Below are positions 1 through 7,130 of a stretch of 16,139 nt of DNA, piece after piece (within the stretch, counting starts at the first letter, position 1; each line of letters begins with the position of its first letter). A model generated the notes under the pieces. It made no database searches. It had not been told where the DNA came from and saw only the letters and a list, made by a program, of their open reading frames with translations. The position numbers and the translations under genes were made by a program. The stretch is from positions 1-16,139 of the forward strand of contig DCJC01000080.1 of the NCBI GenBank assembly GCA_002317355.1. The letters run 5' to 3'. The stretch is from Prevotellaceae bacterium UBA1710. GTDB taxonomy: Bacteria > Bacteroidota > Bacteroidia > Bacteroidales > Bacteroidaceae.

Positions 1-68
1 AAGATTGTGAAGATTGGTAATTATTGTCAGTTTAAGCACCAAAGGTGCACATTCAAATTGTAAGTCAT

Positions 69-90
69 AAATTCGTCGAACTGACGTTAA
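69..90 (+). repeat. Copy of a 22-bp dispersed repeat (core TTCGTCGAACTGACG)
   Basis: This 22-base segment matches 15913-15934 at 21 of 22 positions in the same orientation, and 15819-15840 in the opposite orientation with two differences. A weaker relative lies at 15691-15711. Flanking bases differ between copies, so the shared unit is short. It is probably one end of a dispersed intergenic element; no partner arm is visible near this copy. Confidence 0.7.
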
Positions 91-170
91 ATTAAAGATG
101 AAAGATTACAAATTTTAAAAGCTCTTTGGCAAGTGTTCTGAAGGCCGAGCGAACATGGCTGGCGCATTAA

Positions 171-310
171 GGCTCTAAACAACACAAACACAAATAAGTT
201 AAACGTTAACAACACAAACATTCCAAACAACAACACAAACTTAAGCAACACAAACACTCATAAATTAACACAACAAACTTAAACAACGCAAACAACAAAC
301 AAAAACATTT
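171..310 (+). repeat. A/C-rich, G-poor degenerate repeat tract
   Basis: About 140 bases are almost free of G on the plus strand and consist of irregular copies of AACAACACAAAC, at least five, spaced roughly 20-35 bases apart. They are followed by a T9 run at about 312-320. No open reading frame or promoter stands out. The low-complexity strand bias would keep a transcript unstructured, or may reflect a replication or strand-exchange region; both ideas are speculation. The other bases of 1-560 hold the small repeats listed separately, and I see no gene in them. Confidence 0.6.
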
Positions 311-347
311 ATTTTTTTTTCAACAAAGCAAATGGATTGCACTTCAA

Positions 348-400
348 CCTGCATTATTCATGCAGGAATTGAAAATTGATAATTGAAAATTGATAATTGA
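348..400. repeat. 7-bp hairpin followed by a 14-bp tandem repeat
   Basis: CCTGCAT (348-354) pairs perfectly with ATGCAGG (360-366) across a 5-base loop. The unit AATTGAAAATTGAT then occurs twice in tandem at 367-380 and 381-394 with a partial third copy to 400. The hairpin could be a terminator for a gene left of the window, although no T run follows. It lies about 160 bases upstream of the VirE_N/DUF3987 start. Confidence 0.5.
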
Positions 401-452
401 GAGGTAACAAAAATATCCATCAAATAATCTTCGGATTACATTGTCCGCACAA

Positions 453-485
453 ATTATGCATTATCAATTATAAATTATCAATTAA
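453..485. repeat. AT-rich dispersed repeat, copy 1
   Basis: A 33-base stretch built on ATTATCAATTA motifs matches 11789-11821 at 31 of 33 positions. Both copies lie just upstream of a coding region (561 and 11838). AT-rich units of this kind are common between Bacteroidales genes; their role is unknown. Confidence 0.6.
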
Positions 486-560
486 CATGAATTCATAATA
501 ATTCAGGTTAAGTGCATCCATTTCCTAAACAGTTTATTTACTTTTAATTTTTTCATCGCT

Positions 561-2924
561 ATGTTTTCATTAGTAAAAAATGGATTCAAGCAGAGTGTCA
601 TCTGCTCGAAGGAGGCTTTTGATGCCCTTCTTAATGACACAACCGTGATTGATAACTGCACTAATATCAAGCGCTTAGTGGAAAACATTCCTGCTGATGC
701 CTCAGAGGCAACACTCAAGGCAAACAAGGAACTGATCAGCCAGTTTAAGTCTGGTAGCAGAGAGAAGGGAATCAAGAATCTGCCTGGTTTCTGCTTCCAC
801 GCATGGTTTAAGGATGGTGTGCGCAGCAACGATTCAGCCGTAGCAAGCGGATTGTGCTCTATCGACCTCGACCACGTGCCATCGCCACGCGATTTCTTCC
901 TCATGCTCAAGGATAAGGCTATGGAGCAGCAGCTGGCTCTTGCCTTCATCACTCCAAGCACTCAGGGACTGAAGCTCGTGTTTCCTGTTCCAGAAGGCGC
1001 TCACGACATGGAGGAGGCGCAGAATATGATAGTTGAGGCATTGGGCGTGGCAGCCTATTTCGATGATGCCACGGTAGATATGGCTCGTCTGGCTTTCGCT
1101 GTGCCATCCGACTATGTGCTGTATCGCAACGATGACATCCTCTTCAAGGAGCGCACCATGCCTGAGAATTTCGGCAGGGAAATGACCTCATGCACTGATT
1201 TTGTGGGGCAGCTTCAGCCAGAGATCATTCCTGAGCAGAAGGCAGGTGAGCGTTACGTTGATGGTATCTGCATGAGTGAGCTGATACAGTATCTCTCCAT
1301 GAAGCATACGGGTATGGCAGAACCACCATTGCATCAGCGCAACAACACCTTGTATAAGACAGCAAAGGTGATGCGTGTGGCTTGTCAGGACGACATCGAA
1401 CTGCTCTTTGAGGTGATGCCAGAGTGGGGTATGAGTACGTCAGAATGGAATGCTACCATCCGCAGCGCATGCCGTGGCAGCATCACCATCTCTGCCCGTA
1501 AGGAGTTCGAGGAGATGATGGTTGACATCAAGCGTCGTAAGGCTGTGGAGAATGGTGATACCGTATGGCAGTTGCCTGCTCCTCCAAAGAACCTCCCGCC
1601 TGTGTTCCGTGAGTATGCCCATATCACTCCTGCCGAATTGCTTCCTGCACAGTTGCTCTCGCTTCTGCCTATCCTCGGTTTCTACGGCACTATGGGCAAG
1701 GCGAACTACTCAGCACCAGGCGAGCGTCCAAGATGGCGCACAGGCAGTTTCATCGTTGTGGTATCAGCACCGTTTGCCTCTGGTAAGGATGTCATCACGC
1801 AGACCTACAACGAACTCACGGCTAATCTGCGTGAGATGGAACAGCCTTTGCTGAAGCAGCTCAACAAGTATAATAAGACAAAGAAGGAAGAAGACAAGCC
1901 GATGTTTCCTATCCGACTGATGCCTGAACGCTTGTCGATGACCTCGCTCTCGGTGATGCTTGAGAATGCGGGCAACCAGCATCTGCTGCAGTTCACTCCT
2001 GAGATTGACACGATGAGGTCGAACAATGGCAGTGGTGCCTTCAACGACCTCTCTACCGTGCACAGAAAATCTACGGATAACGACCTCCTCGGTCAGATAT
2101 TCCAGAGTGGTGAGAGTCATTGCTGCAACGTTCCCGTGTACCTCAATCAGTTGATTCTGGCACAGCCTGAGCGCCTTGAGTCATACTTCACCGAGACAAA
2201 CGTGGTGAACGGACTGGTGAGCCGTATCATCTTCATCGAGTTGCCTGACAACACAGGTCGCCGCAAGCTGAATGTCAAGGAGATGAGCGACTTCGAGAAG
2301 GCAAACGTGAACCGTGTTCTCGCTGAACTGTCGAAGATAGGTAGGGTTGTTGAGCCAGCCAAGTATGATGAGAATGGCGAGATGATTAAGGCTGCTGTGA
2401 TGGAGCGTGTTGAGCTCAAGATTCCTCGTACTCGCAAGGCGCTGGAGAGATGGGGACTTGGTCATCAGGATAACTACCTCAAGAGTATGGATAATCCTGC
2501 AGAGGATCGCTTCTTCCGTCGTGCTGCTCAGATGGGTTTCCATGCAGGCTTGGTGGCATATATGTGTAACGGTTGCAAGGAGACGAAGGAGGTTGTTGAC
2601 TTTGCTCTCTGGGTGGCAGAGTATATGTTGCAGAGCCTGTTGCTCCACTTTGGCGCTATCTACAACGAGCTTCACAGAAAGCGTGAGAATAATCGCACGG
2701 ACAAGATCGTTAAGATGGTCAGTGTGAACAAGTTCAAGTTGCTTGATGCCCTTCCTGACAAGTTCGGTGTCGAGGAAATGAGAGATATCTCGCTCCGCAA
2801 CGGCAGGAGTATGAGCAATCCATACAACTACATCAAGCGCTGGAAGGATGTGGGCTTCATCACTGAGGTGCCTACCAATACGCAGGTGAAGGTATGGCAG
2901 AAAGTTGTGCCTGTGGCTTGCTAA
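561..2924 (+). CDS. VirE_N (BT4734-like) primase-type domain plus DUF3987 ATPase-like protein
   Basis: A 787-residue protein of the two-part type annotated in Bacteroidetes as VirE or DUF3987. The N-terminal part (about 1-220) resembles the BT4734/VirE_N domain and carries residues reminiscent of archaeo-eukaryotic primases: an acidic pair D102/D104 in CSIDLDHV, a TPSTQGLK turn at 131-138, and D173 in VDMARLAFAVP. A helicase-like ATPase segment follows, with a P-loop at 403-410 (APFASGKD, lacking the usual final S/T) and a candidate Walker B near 478-483 (FTPEID). The last 75 residues look like a winged helix. The role is unproven; DNA replication or mobilisation of an element is an inference. 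Such genes usually sit beside DUF4248 and HU-like genes, but here the DUF4248 gene is 10 kb away. No clear Shine-Dalgarno site or consensus promoter was found. The stop codon runs directly into octamer repeats. Confidence 0.85.
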   Translation: MFSLVKNGFKQSVICSKEAFDALLNDTTVIDNCTNIKRLVENIPADASEATLKANKELISQFKSGSREKGIKNLPGFCFHAWFKDGVRSNDSAVASGLCSIDLDHVPSPRDFFLMLKDKAMEQQLALAFITPSTQGLKLVFPVPEGAHDMEEAQNMIVEALGVAAYFDDATVDMARLAFAVPSDYVLYRNDDILFKERTMPENFGREMTSCTDFVGQLQPEIIPEQKAGERYVDGICMSELIQYLSMKHTGMAEPPLHQRNNTLYKTAKVMRVACQDDIELLFEVMPEWGMSTSEWNATIRSACRGSITISARKEFEEMMVDIKRRKAVENGDTVWQLPAPPKNLPPVFREYAHITPAELLPAQLLSLLPILGFYGTMGKANYSAPGERPRWRTGSFIVVVSAPFASGKDVITQTYNELTANLREMEQPLLKQLNKYNKTKKEEDKPMFPIRLMPERLSMTSLSVMLENAGNQHLLQFTPEIDTMRSNNGSGAFNDLSTVHRKSTDNDLLGQIFQSGESHCCNVPVYLNQLILAQPERLESYFTETNVVNGLVSRIIFIELPDNTGRRKLNVKEMSDFEKANVNRVLAELSKIGRVVEPAKYDENGEMIKAAVMERVELKIPRTRKALERWGLGHQDNYLKSMDNPAEDRFFRRAAQMGFHAGLVAYMCNGCKETKEVVDFALWVAEYMLQSLLLHFGAIYNELHRKRENNRTDKIVKMVSVNKFKLLDALPDKFGVEEMRDISLRNGRSMSNPYNYIKRWKDVGFITEVPTNTQVKVWQKVVPVAC

Positions 2925-2973
2925 TCTACCAATCTACCAATCTACCTACCATTTTTTGTGGTAGGTGGGTAGG
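2922..2973 (+). terminator. CTACCAAT octamer repeats leading into a 12-bp hairpin
   Basis: Just after the VirE_N/DUF3987 stop, octamers CTAATCTACCAAT/CTACCAAT run into a stem. Bases 2940-2951 pair with 2959-2970 (12 pairs, two of them G-U) around the loop TTTTTTG, and C2937-C2938 can also pair with G2972-G2973. No T run follows the stem, so it is not a textbook intrinsic terminator. It may act as a terminator, an mRNA 3' end protector, or a protein-binding repeat. Confidence 0.5.
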
Positions 2974-3034
2974 TGGAGTGCTGATGAATAATCGATTAAT
3001 AATGAATAATTTGTCAGGTAAATGCATAATATTC

Positions 3035-3065
3035 TTGGTGTTTTCGATTATTTTGTTTAACTTTG
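3035..3065 (+). promoter_or_regulatory. Bacteroidetes-type promoter of the Rpn gene
   Basis: TAACTTTG at 3058-3065 matches the -7 consensus TAnnTTTG, with TTG at 3035-3037 about 20 bases upstream as a -33 box. The expected start site near 3070 leaves a leader of about 20 bases that contains AAAGGAG, a good Shine-Dalgarno site, 5 bases before the ATG at 3093. Confidence 0.7.
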
Positions 3066-3092
3066 CACGCATAAATAAAGAAAGGAGTTATC

Positions 3093-4031
3093 ATGGATAA
3101 TCTAATTCGATTTGACTGGGCAATAAAAAAGATACTACGCAACAAGGCAGACTATTGCATTGTTGAGGGACTGCTTACTGTCTTGCTCGGACGCCAGATT
3201 CGTATCAAGTCGCTTCTTGAGAGTGAGGGCAACAAGGAGACGGAGAGTGATAAGTTTAATAGGGTGGACATCCTTGCAGAGGACGAGGCTGGTGAACTCA
3301 TGATCTTCGAGATACAGAATAACCGTGAACTTGACTATTTCCACCGTATGGCATACGGCACATCGAAGGTGTTGTCTGAATATCTCAAGGAAGGTGAGCC
3401 TTATGAGAAGATACGCAAGGTGTATTCGATAAACATCGTGTATTTCTCACTTGGTCAGGGTGATGACTATGCATATCGTGGTACTACGCAGTTTGTCAGT
3501 ATGCATGACGAGAATGATATTCTGAAACTCTCTGATGCTCAGCGTAATGCTTTCGGATGTATGACTCCTTCCGATATCTTCCCTGAGTATTATCTGCTGC
3601 GTGTGGATAAGTTTGATAAGTTGGCTACCACCCCTCTTGATGAGTGGATCAGTTTCCTCAAGACAAGTGAGATACCTGTGACATTCAATGCTCCGGGATT
3701 GCCTGAGGCACGTGAACGCCTCCGCCTTGATTCTCTCTCTGATGAGGAGAAGAAAGACTATCGTCGTATGATGGAAAATCTGCGCTATCAGCGAAGTGTC
3801 ATAGAGACTGGTCGTGCGGAGGGTCGTGAAGAAGGAAGAGCGGAAGGAAGAGCAGAAGGTCGTGAAGAAGGTCGTGCAGAAGGTATAGCTGAAGGTCGTG
3901 CAGAGGCTTTGGCTGATGCCTATAATGAGAAACTTTCCAGTGCTCGCAATCTGAAGGCACTTGGCACTTTGTCTGATGCTCAGATTGCTGCTGCGTTAGG
4001 GCTTACCGATCAGGAAGTCGCATTGGCATAA
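3093..4031 (+). CDS. Rpn-family PD-(D/E)XK nuclease / putative transposase
   Basis: A 312-residue protein of the recombination-promoting nuclease (Rpn, PDDEXK_2) family, often labelled a transposase. The nuclease core is visible as D59 in RVDILAE and E73-x-Q75 in IFEIQNN, the ExQ form usual in this family. FDWAIKKIL at the N-terminus is also typical. Residues 238-270 are nine or so tetrapeptides of the EGR[AE] type, a charged helical linker common in Rpn proteins, and the C-terminus (about 288-312) is the LSDAQIAAALGLT-type helix pair. Rpn proteins cut DNA and raise RecA-independent recombination in E. coli; here that is inferred. The ATG at 3093 is chosen because of its strong GGAG site and promoter. 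It is transcribed on its own and is not obviously in an operon with its neighbours. Confidence 0.9.
   Translation: MDNLIRFDWAIKKILRNKADYCIVEGLLTVLLGRQIRIKSLLESEGNKETESDKFNRVDILAEDEAGELMIFEIQNNRELDYFHRMAYGTSKVLSEYLKEGEPYEKIRKVYSINIVYFSLGQGDDYAYRGTTQFVSMHDENDILKLSDAQRNAFGCMTPSDIFPEYYLLRVDKFDKLATTPLDEWISFLKTSEIPVTFNAPGLPEARERLRLDSLSDEEKKDYRRMMENLRYQRSVIETGRAEGREEGRAEGRAEGREEGRAEGIAEGRAEALADAYNEKLSSARNLKALGTLSDAQIAAALGLTDQEVALA
3804..3905 (+). repeat. In-frame 12-base repeats encoding EGR[AE] units
   Basis: About eight or nine degenerate 12-base units (such as GGTCGTGAAGAA and GGAAGAGCAGAA) encode the EGRA/EGRE tail of the Rpn protein. Units are near copies at the DNA level, so gain or loss by slippage would keep the frame. 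Confidence 0.7.
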
Positions 4032-4042
4032 AATACCATTAC

Positions 4043-4071
4043 CGAATAGGTGAGCCGTAAATACCTATTTG
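4043..4071 (+). terminator. Possible weak terminator hairpin after the Rpn gene
   Basis: Bases 4043-4051 can pair with 4063-4071 (9 pairs, one G-T) across an 11-base loop, starting 12 bases after the Rpn stop codon. The stem is AT-rich and no T run follows, so function as a terminator is uncertain. Confidence 0.3.
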
Positions 4072-4185
4072 TAAATATCTAAAATATAATGCAAAGATAC
4101 CGAGTGTATGCTCTGTGTGTTTGCATTTTTTTTGTTCTATGTAATTTTTGCCTATAGTTCGAAGGCATAAAAAGATATTCAAATC

Positions 4186-4217
4186 TTTGGTGTTGTCATG
4201 AGTTTTGTGTAACTTTG
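4186..4217 (+). promoter_or_regulatory. Promoter of the flavoprotein gene
   Basis: TTTG (4186-4189), 20 bases, then TAACTTTG (4210-4217): a full match to the Bacteroidetes -33/-7 pattern. The predicted transcription start falls at about 4221-4225, on top of the ATG at 4223, which implies a leaderless message. Confidence 0.75.
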
Positions 4218-4222
4218 CCCAC

Positions 4223-5455
4223 ATGAAAATGAGAATAGTGATAATAGGTGCTGGAGCGGCAGGATGCTTTGCTGCTATAGAGACCAAGCGCAGATGTCCG
4301 GAAGCAGAGGTGACGGTGCTGGAGAAAGGCTCTAAACCGTTGGCTAAGGTTGCAATAACCGGTGGTGGTCGTTGTAATCTCACTAACTCGTTTGCTGAGG
4401 TGAAGAGTTTGGAACAGGTGTATCCTCGAGGGTTCAGACTGATGAAGAAACTATTCCATCATTTCTCCCCTCAGGATGCCTATGAGTGGTTCGAGCACGA
4501 GGGCATAAGACTCGTCACTCAGGATGATGAGTGCGTGTTTCCGCAGTCGCAGGATGCCATGGAGATTGTCAACAAACTGATCTTCACGATGGGCAGACTC
4601 GGTGTGAAGACACTTTGTGGATGTAAGGTTGTGGGGGTCGCAAAACGCGACGGTGGTTTTAGCGTGACCTATATGAAAACTGGAAACAGCCATGTGATGG
4701 AAGCTGACAAGGTCGTAGTGACCACTGGTGGACATCCATCGCCTTCCGGATTCGATATGCTCAAGGGACTTGATTTGGAGATTGTTCCTCCAGTACCGAG
4801 TCTGTTCTCGCTGTGTATAGCAGATAAGAGTCTGACAGCATTGATGGGTACCGTTGTTGAGAATGCGCAGGTGTCACTTGCCGGTACTAAGATAAAGACA
4901 AACGGTGCGCTGCTCATAACACATTGGGGAGTTAGTGGTCCTGCCGTGTTGAAACTCTCATCGCATGGCGCGAGGATTCTTGCAGAGAAGAACTATCAGG
5001 CAGATGTGATAGTAAACTGGCTCTTTGAGATGAGTAATAGTGATGTGCAGGATATGCTCACGTCGTATGTTAGTAAGCATGGTGCAAAGAAGATAACGTC
5101 AGCTTATCCTTCAGTTCTTAATGCCCGACTCTGGTTGCATCTCATTCAGAGGGCAAAACTGAATGCGGATATGCGTTGGAGTGAGTTGCAGGGAAAGGCG
5201 TTCAACAGACTTCTTACCGTTCTTACTTCTGACACCTATCATGTTACGGGTAAGAATAAATATAAGGATGAGTTTGTTACTTGTGGTGGTGTTTCGCTTA
5301 ATTGCCTTAAACACGATACGCTCGAGGCAAAGAACTACCCAGGACTTTACTTTGCCGGTGAGGTAACCGATGTGGATGCCGTGACTGGTGGATTCAACCT
5401 ACAAGCTGCATGGACGATGGGGTGGGTAGTGGCAGAAGCAACTAAAGCCCCCTAA
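4223..5455 (+). CDS. BaiN/HI0933-like NAD(P)/FAD-dependent oxidoreductase
   Basis: A 410-residue flavoprotein of the HI0933/YhiN/BaiN family. The N-terminal Rossmann fold has the dinucleotide motif GAGAAG (residues 9-14) and an acidic residue closing the second strand (VLEKG). Family hallmarks follow: ITGGGRCNLTN (46-56), VVTTGGHPSPSG (about 165-176), ITHWGVSGPAVLK, and a C-terminal FAGEVTDVDAVTGGFNLQ FAD site. Members reduce substrates by two-electron transfer, and BaiN acts on bile-acid intermediates; the substrate here is unknown and the family is very broad, so no bile-acid role is claimed. The ATG at 4223 is chosen because the TTG further upstream lies inside the -7 promoter box. ATG 4229 is an alternative. 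The last three codons and the stop lie inside a GC-rich repeat. Confidence 0.9.
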   Translation: MKMRIVIIGAGAAGCFAAIETKRRCPEAEVTVLEKGSKPLAKVAITGGGRCNLTNSFAEVKSLEQVYPRGFRLMKKLFHHFSPQDAYEWFEHEGIRLVTQDDECVFPQSQDAMEIVNKLIFTMGRLGVKTLCGCKVVGVAKRDGGFSVTYMKTGNSHVMEADKVVVTTGGHPSPSGFDMLKGLDLEIVPPVPSLFSLCIADKSLTALMGTVVENAQVSLAGTKIKTNGALLITHWGVSGPAVLKLSSHGARILAEKNYQADVIVNWLFEMSNSDVQDMLTSYVSKHGAKKITSAYPSVLNARLWLHLIQRAKLNADMRWSELQGKAFNRLLTVLTSDTYHVTGKNKYKDEFVTCGGVSLNCLKHDTLEAKNYPGLYFAGEVTDVDAVTGGFNLQAAWTMGWVVAEATKAP

Positions 5456-5468
5456 CCCCCGAAGGGGG
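5444..5468 (+). terminator. GC-rich repeat hairpin containing the flavoprotein stop codon
   Basis: CCCCC (5456-5460) pairs with GGGGG (5464-5468) across GAA, directly after the TAA at 5453-5455. The preceding AAAGCCCCC supplies the last amino acids (KAP). The layout resembles short GC-rich repeats that recur in Bacteroidetes genomes. A related sequence is embedded in the helicase gene at about 8598-8648. It may serve as a terminator, although only AATTCTTT follows the stem. Confidence 0.55.
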
Positions 5469-5502
5469 AATTCTTTGATAGTAATGCAAATTGAAAAGAT
5501 TA

Positions 5503-5613
5503 TTGGAAAGTAAATTGAAAATAAATTAATTCAGTAAATTATTATAAAAAGAATTTAAGAATTTCCAAGCGGCGTATGCCGCCTGATTAATTTACTCCTA
5601 ATTTACTTTCCAA
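5503..5613. repeat. MITE-like element with 14-bp perfect inverted ends
   Basis: TTGGAAAGTAAATT (5503-5516) and AATTTACTTTCCAA (5600-5613) are perfect inverted repeats. Inside them AGTAAATT (5533-5540) pairs with AATTTACT (5589-5596), and GCGGC (5569-5573) pairs with GCCGC (5578-5582) around GTAT. The whole 111 bases can fold as a nested hairpin. There is no coding capacity and no clear target-site duplication. It fills most of the gap before the M64 gene. Confidence 0.6.
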
Positions 5614-5659
5614 ACAAAATTTTCTTTCAAAACCTCATAGCTGAATTTAATAAAAAATA

Positions 5660-6994
5660 ATGCGAAGATTTCTTTTATATATTCTTTTCTTGATGCTTTC
5701 CTTTCCTGTGATGGCACAGGATTTCAATCAGTATTTCGAGGACGCTACCCTTCGTCTTGACTATATCATGGCGGGTAACGACCATGAGCAGCATATCTAT
5801 CTTGAGGACTTGAAACGTCAGGAGAAATGGGCTGGAAGAAGGAGTCGTCTGGCAGAGAAATTCCTTAATGGTAACGGACAACTGACCGTGAAGGATCATG
5901 AAACGCAAGAGGTAATCTATGTATGGACATTCTCTACGCTCTTTCAGGAATGGCAACTGGAAGCAGAGGCAAAGACCGTAAACAAGGCGTTTGAGACAAG
6001 CTATAACATTCCTTTCCCGAAGAAGAAAGTGGATGTCACCGTGACCTTGACTGATAGTCATAACAAGGTGACTTCGAAACTCTCTCATACCGTTGATCCG
6101 AAGGATATTCTTATCCGTAAGGTTGGCGATAATGGCATTCCTTATAAATATATATGGAAGGGTGGGGATGTGAGCGATTGCATCGACCTTGCCATACTTG
6201 CTGAAGGCTATACAGAGGCAGAGAGGGATAAGTTCTATAAGGATTGTGAGCGTGCCGTTGAGGCTTTGTTTGCTTGGGAACCATTCAAGAGTCTGAAGGA
6301 TAGATTCAACGTTGTGGCTGTGGCTGCGCCTTCTATGCATTCAGGTCCTTCAGTTCCGCTTAAGAATCAATGGAATATCACGGCTGCAAATACCAACTAC
6401 AGCACCTTCTATAGTGACCGTTATCTCACCACAAAGGATATGCACAAGGTGTATGACTTGCTGTCGGGAGTGCCTTTCGAGCATATCATGATTCTTGCAA
6501 ATACTGATATCTATGGCGGTGGTGGAATATACAATCAGGTGCTTGTGGCTACATCAGATCACCCTATGTTCAAGGAGGTGTTCGTGCATGAATTCGGACA
6601 TTCATTCGCTGGACTTGGTGACGAGTATGCCTATGGCAATTCAGGCGATGTGTATTATCCTGCAGATACAGAGCCATGGGAACCAAATCTCACAACGCTC
6701 GTAGATTTCCAAAGCAAATGGGCAGACTTGATGCCTAAGAATCAGCCAATTCCTACACCTCTTGATGATAAAGTGCCAAACTATAGTTCTATAGACCCCA
6801 ACGATGCAAAGGCTGTTGCTGCTCTCAATGCCGCTACTCAGGTGGTAGGTGTGTTTGAAGGTGCTGGATATCAGTCGAAAGGCTGCTATCGTCCTGCTCA
6901 GGAATGCCGTATGAAGATAAACGAGGTAAGGGATTTCTGTCCTGTATGCGCAAGGGCAATAAGGAGAATTACGGATTTCTATACGGGAAAGTAG
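5660..6994 (+). CDS. Secreted M64-family (IgA peptidase-like) zinc metallopeptidase
   Basis: A 444-residue protein with a signal peptide (RR then a hydrophobic stretch at about 4-17, likely cleavage after FPVMA before QDF). Two parts follow: an all-beta M64 N-terminal domain (about 22-145) and the peptidase M64 domain (about 170-444). The catalytic zinc motif is HEFGHSFAGLGDEY, with H310, E311, H314 and D321. The cysteines C409, C416, C427 and C430 near the C-terminus may form disulfides or bind metal. The protein should act in the periplasm or on the outside of the cell. The family is named after the Clostridium ramosum IgA protease, but Bacteroidetes members have no proven substrate. ATG 5660 is followed directly by the signal peptide; no Shine-Dalgarno site and no consensus -7 box were found in the repeat-filled gap upstream. 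Confidence 0.92.
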   Translation: MRRFLLYILFLMLSFPVMAQDFNQYFEDATLRLDYIMAGNDHEQHIYLEDLKRQEKWAGRRSRLAEKFLNGNGQLTVKDHETQEVIYVWTFSTLFQEWQLEAEAKTVNKAFETSYNIPFPKKKVDVTVTLTDSHNKVTSKLSHTVDPKDILIRKVGDNGIPYKYIWKGGDVSDCIDLAILAEGYTEAERDKFYKDCERAVEALFAWEPFKSLKDRFNVVAVAAPSMHSGPSVPLKNQWNITAANTNYSTFYSDRYLTTKDMHKVYDLLSGVPFEHIMILANTDIYGGGGIYNQVLVATSDHPMFKEVFVHEFGHSFAGLGDEYAYGNSGDVYYPADTEPWEPNLTTLVDFQSKWADLMPKNQPIPTPLDDKVPNYSSIDPNDAKAVAALNAATQVVGVFEGAGYQSKGCYRPAQECRMKINEVRDFCPVCARAIRRITDFYTGK

Positions 6995-7059
6995 CCATGT
7001 GGAAATCTGAAAAATAGTTAAATACTATGTTTCAGATGGAAATAATGATTGCATTTGTA

Positions 7060-7088
7060 TTGTAAATGATTATATTTTAGTAATTTTG
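7060..7088 (+). promoter_or_regulatory. Promoter of purN
   Basis: TAATTTTG at 7081-7088 fits TAnnTTTG. TTG at 7060-7062 (18 bases upstream) or TTTG at 7054-7057 (23 bases) could be the -33 box. A leader of about 37 bases would precede the ATG at 7131. I see no PUR-type operator or purine riboswitch in this short leader. Confidence 0.55.
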
Positions 7089-7130
7089 CAATCCAAATGT
7101 AGGAAATACTTACTAAGTGTAAAGAAAAAG

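Noticed and set aside
2894..3100. A 68-codon frame after the VirE_N/DUF3987 gene
   Set aside because: It begins inside that gene, is mostly a translation of the octamer repeats and hairpin, and runs over the Rpn promoter and start.
4223..5455. Assigning a bile-acid 7-dehydroxylation role through BaiN similarity
   Set aside because: The family is very broad, and no other bai-type gene is in the window.
5675..6340. A 221-codon minus-strand frame inside the M64 gene
   Set aside because: The plus strand encodes a signal peptide and a complete M64 domain; the reverse frame shows no recognisable domain.
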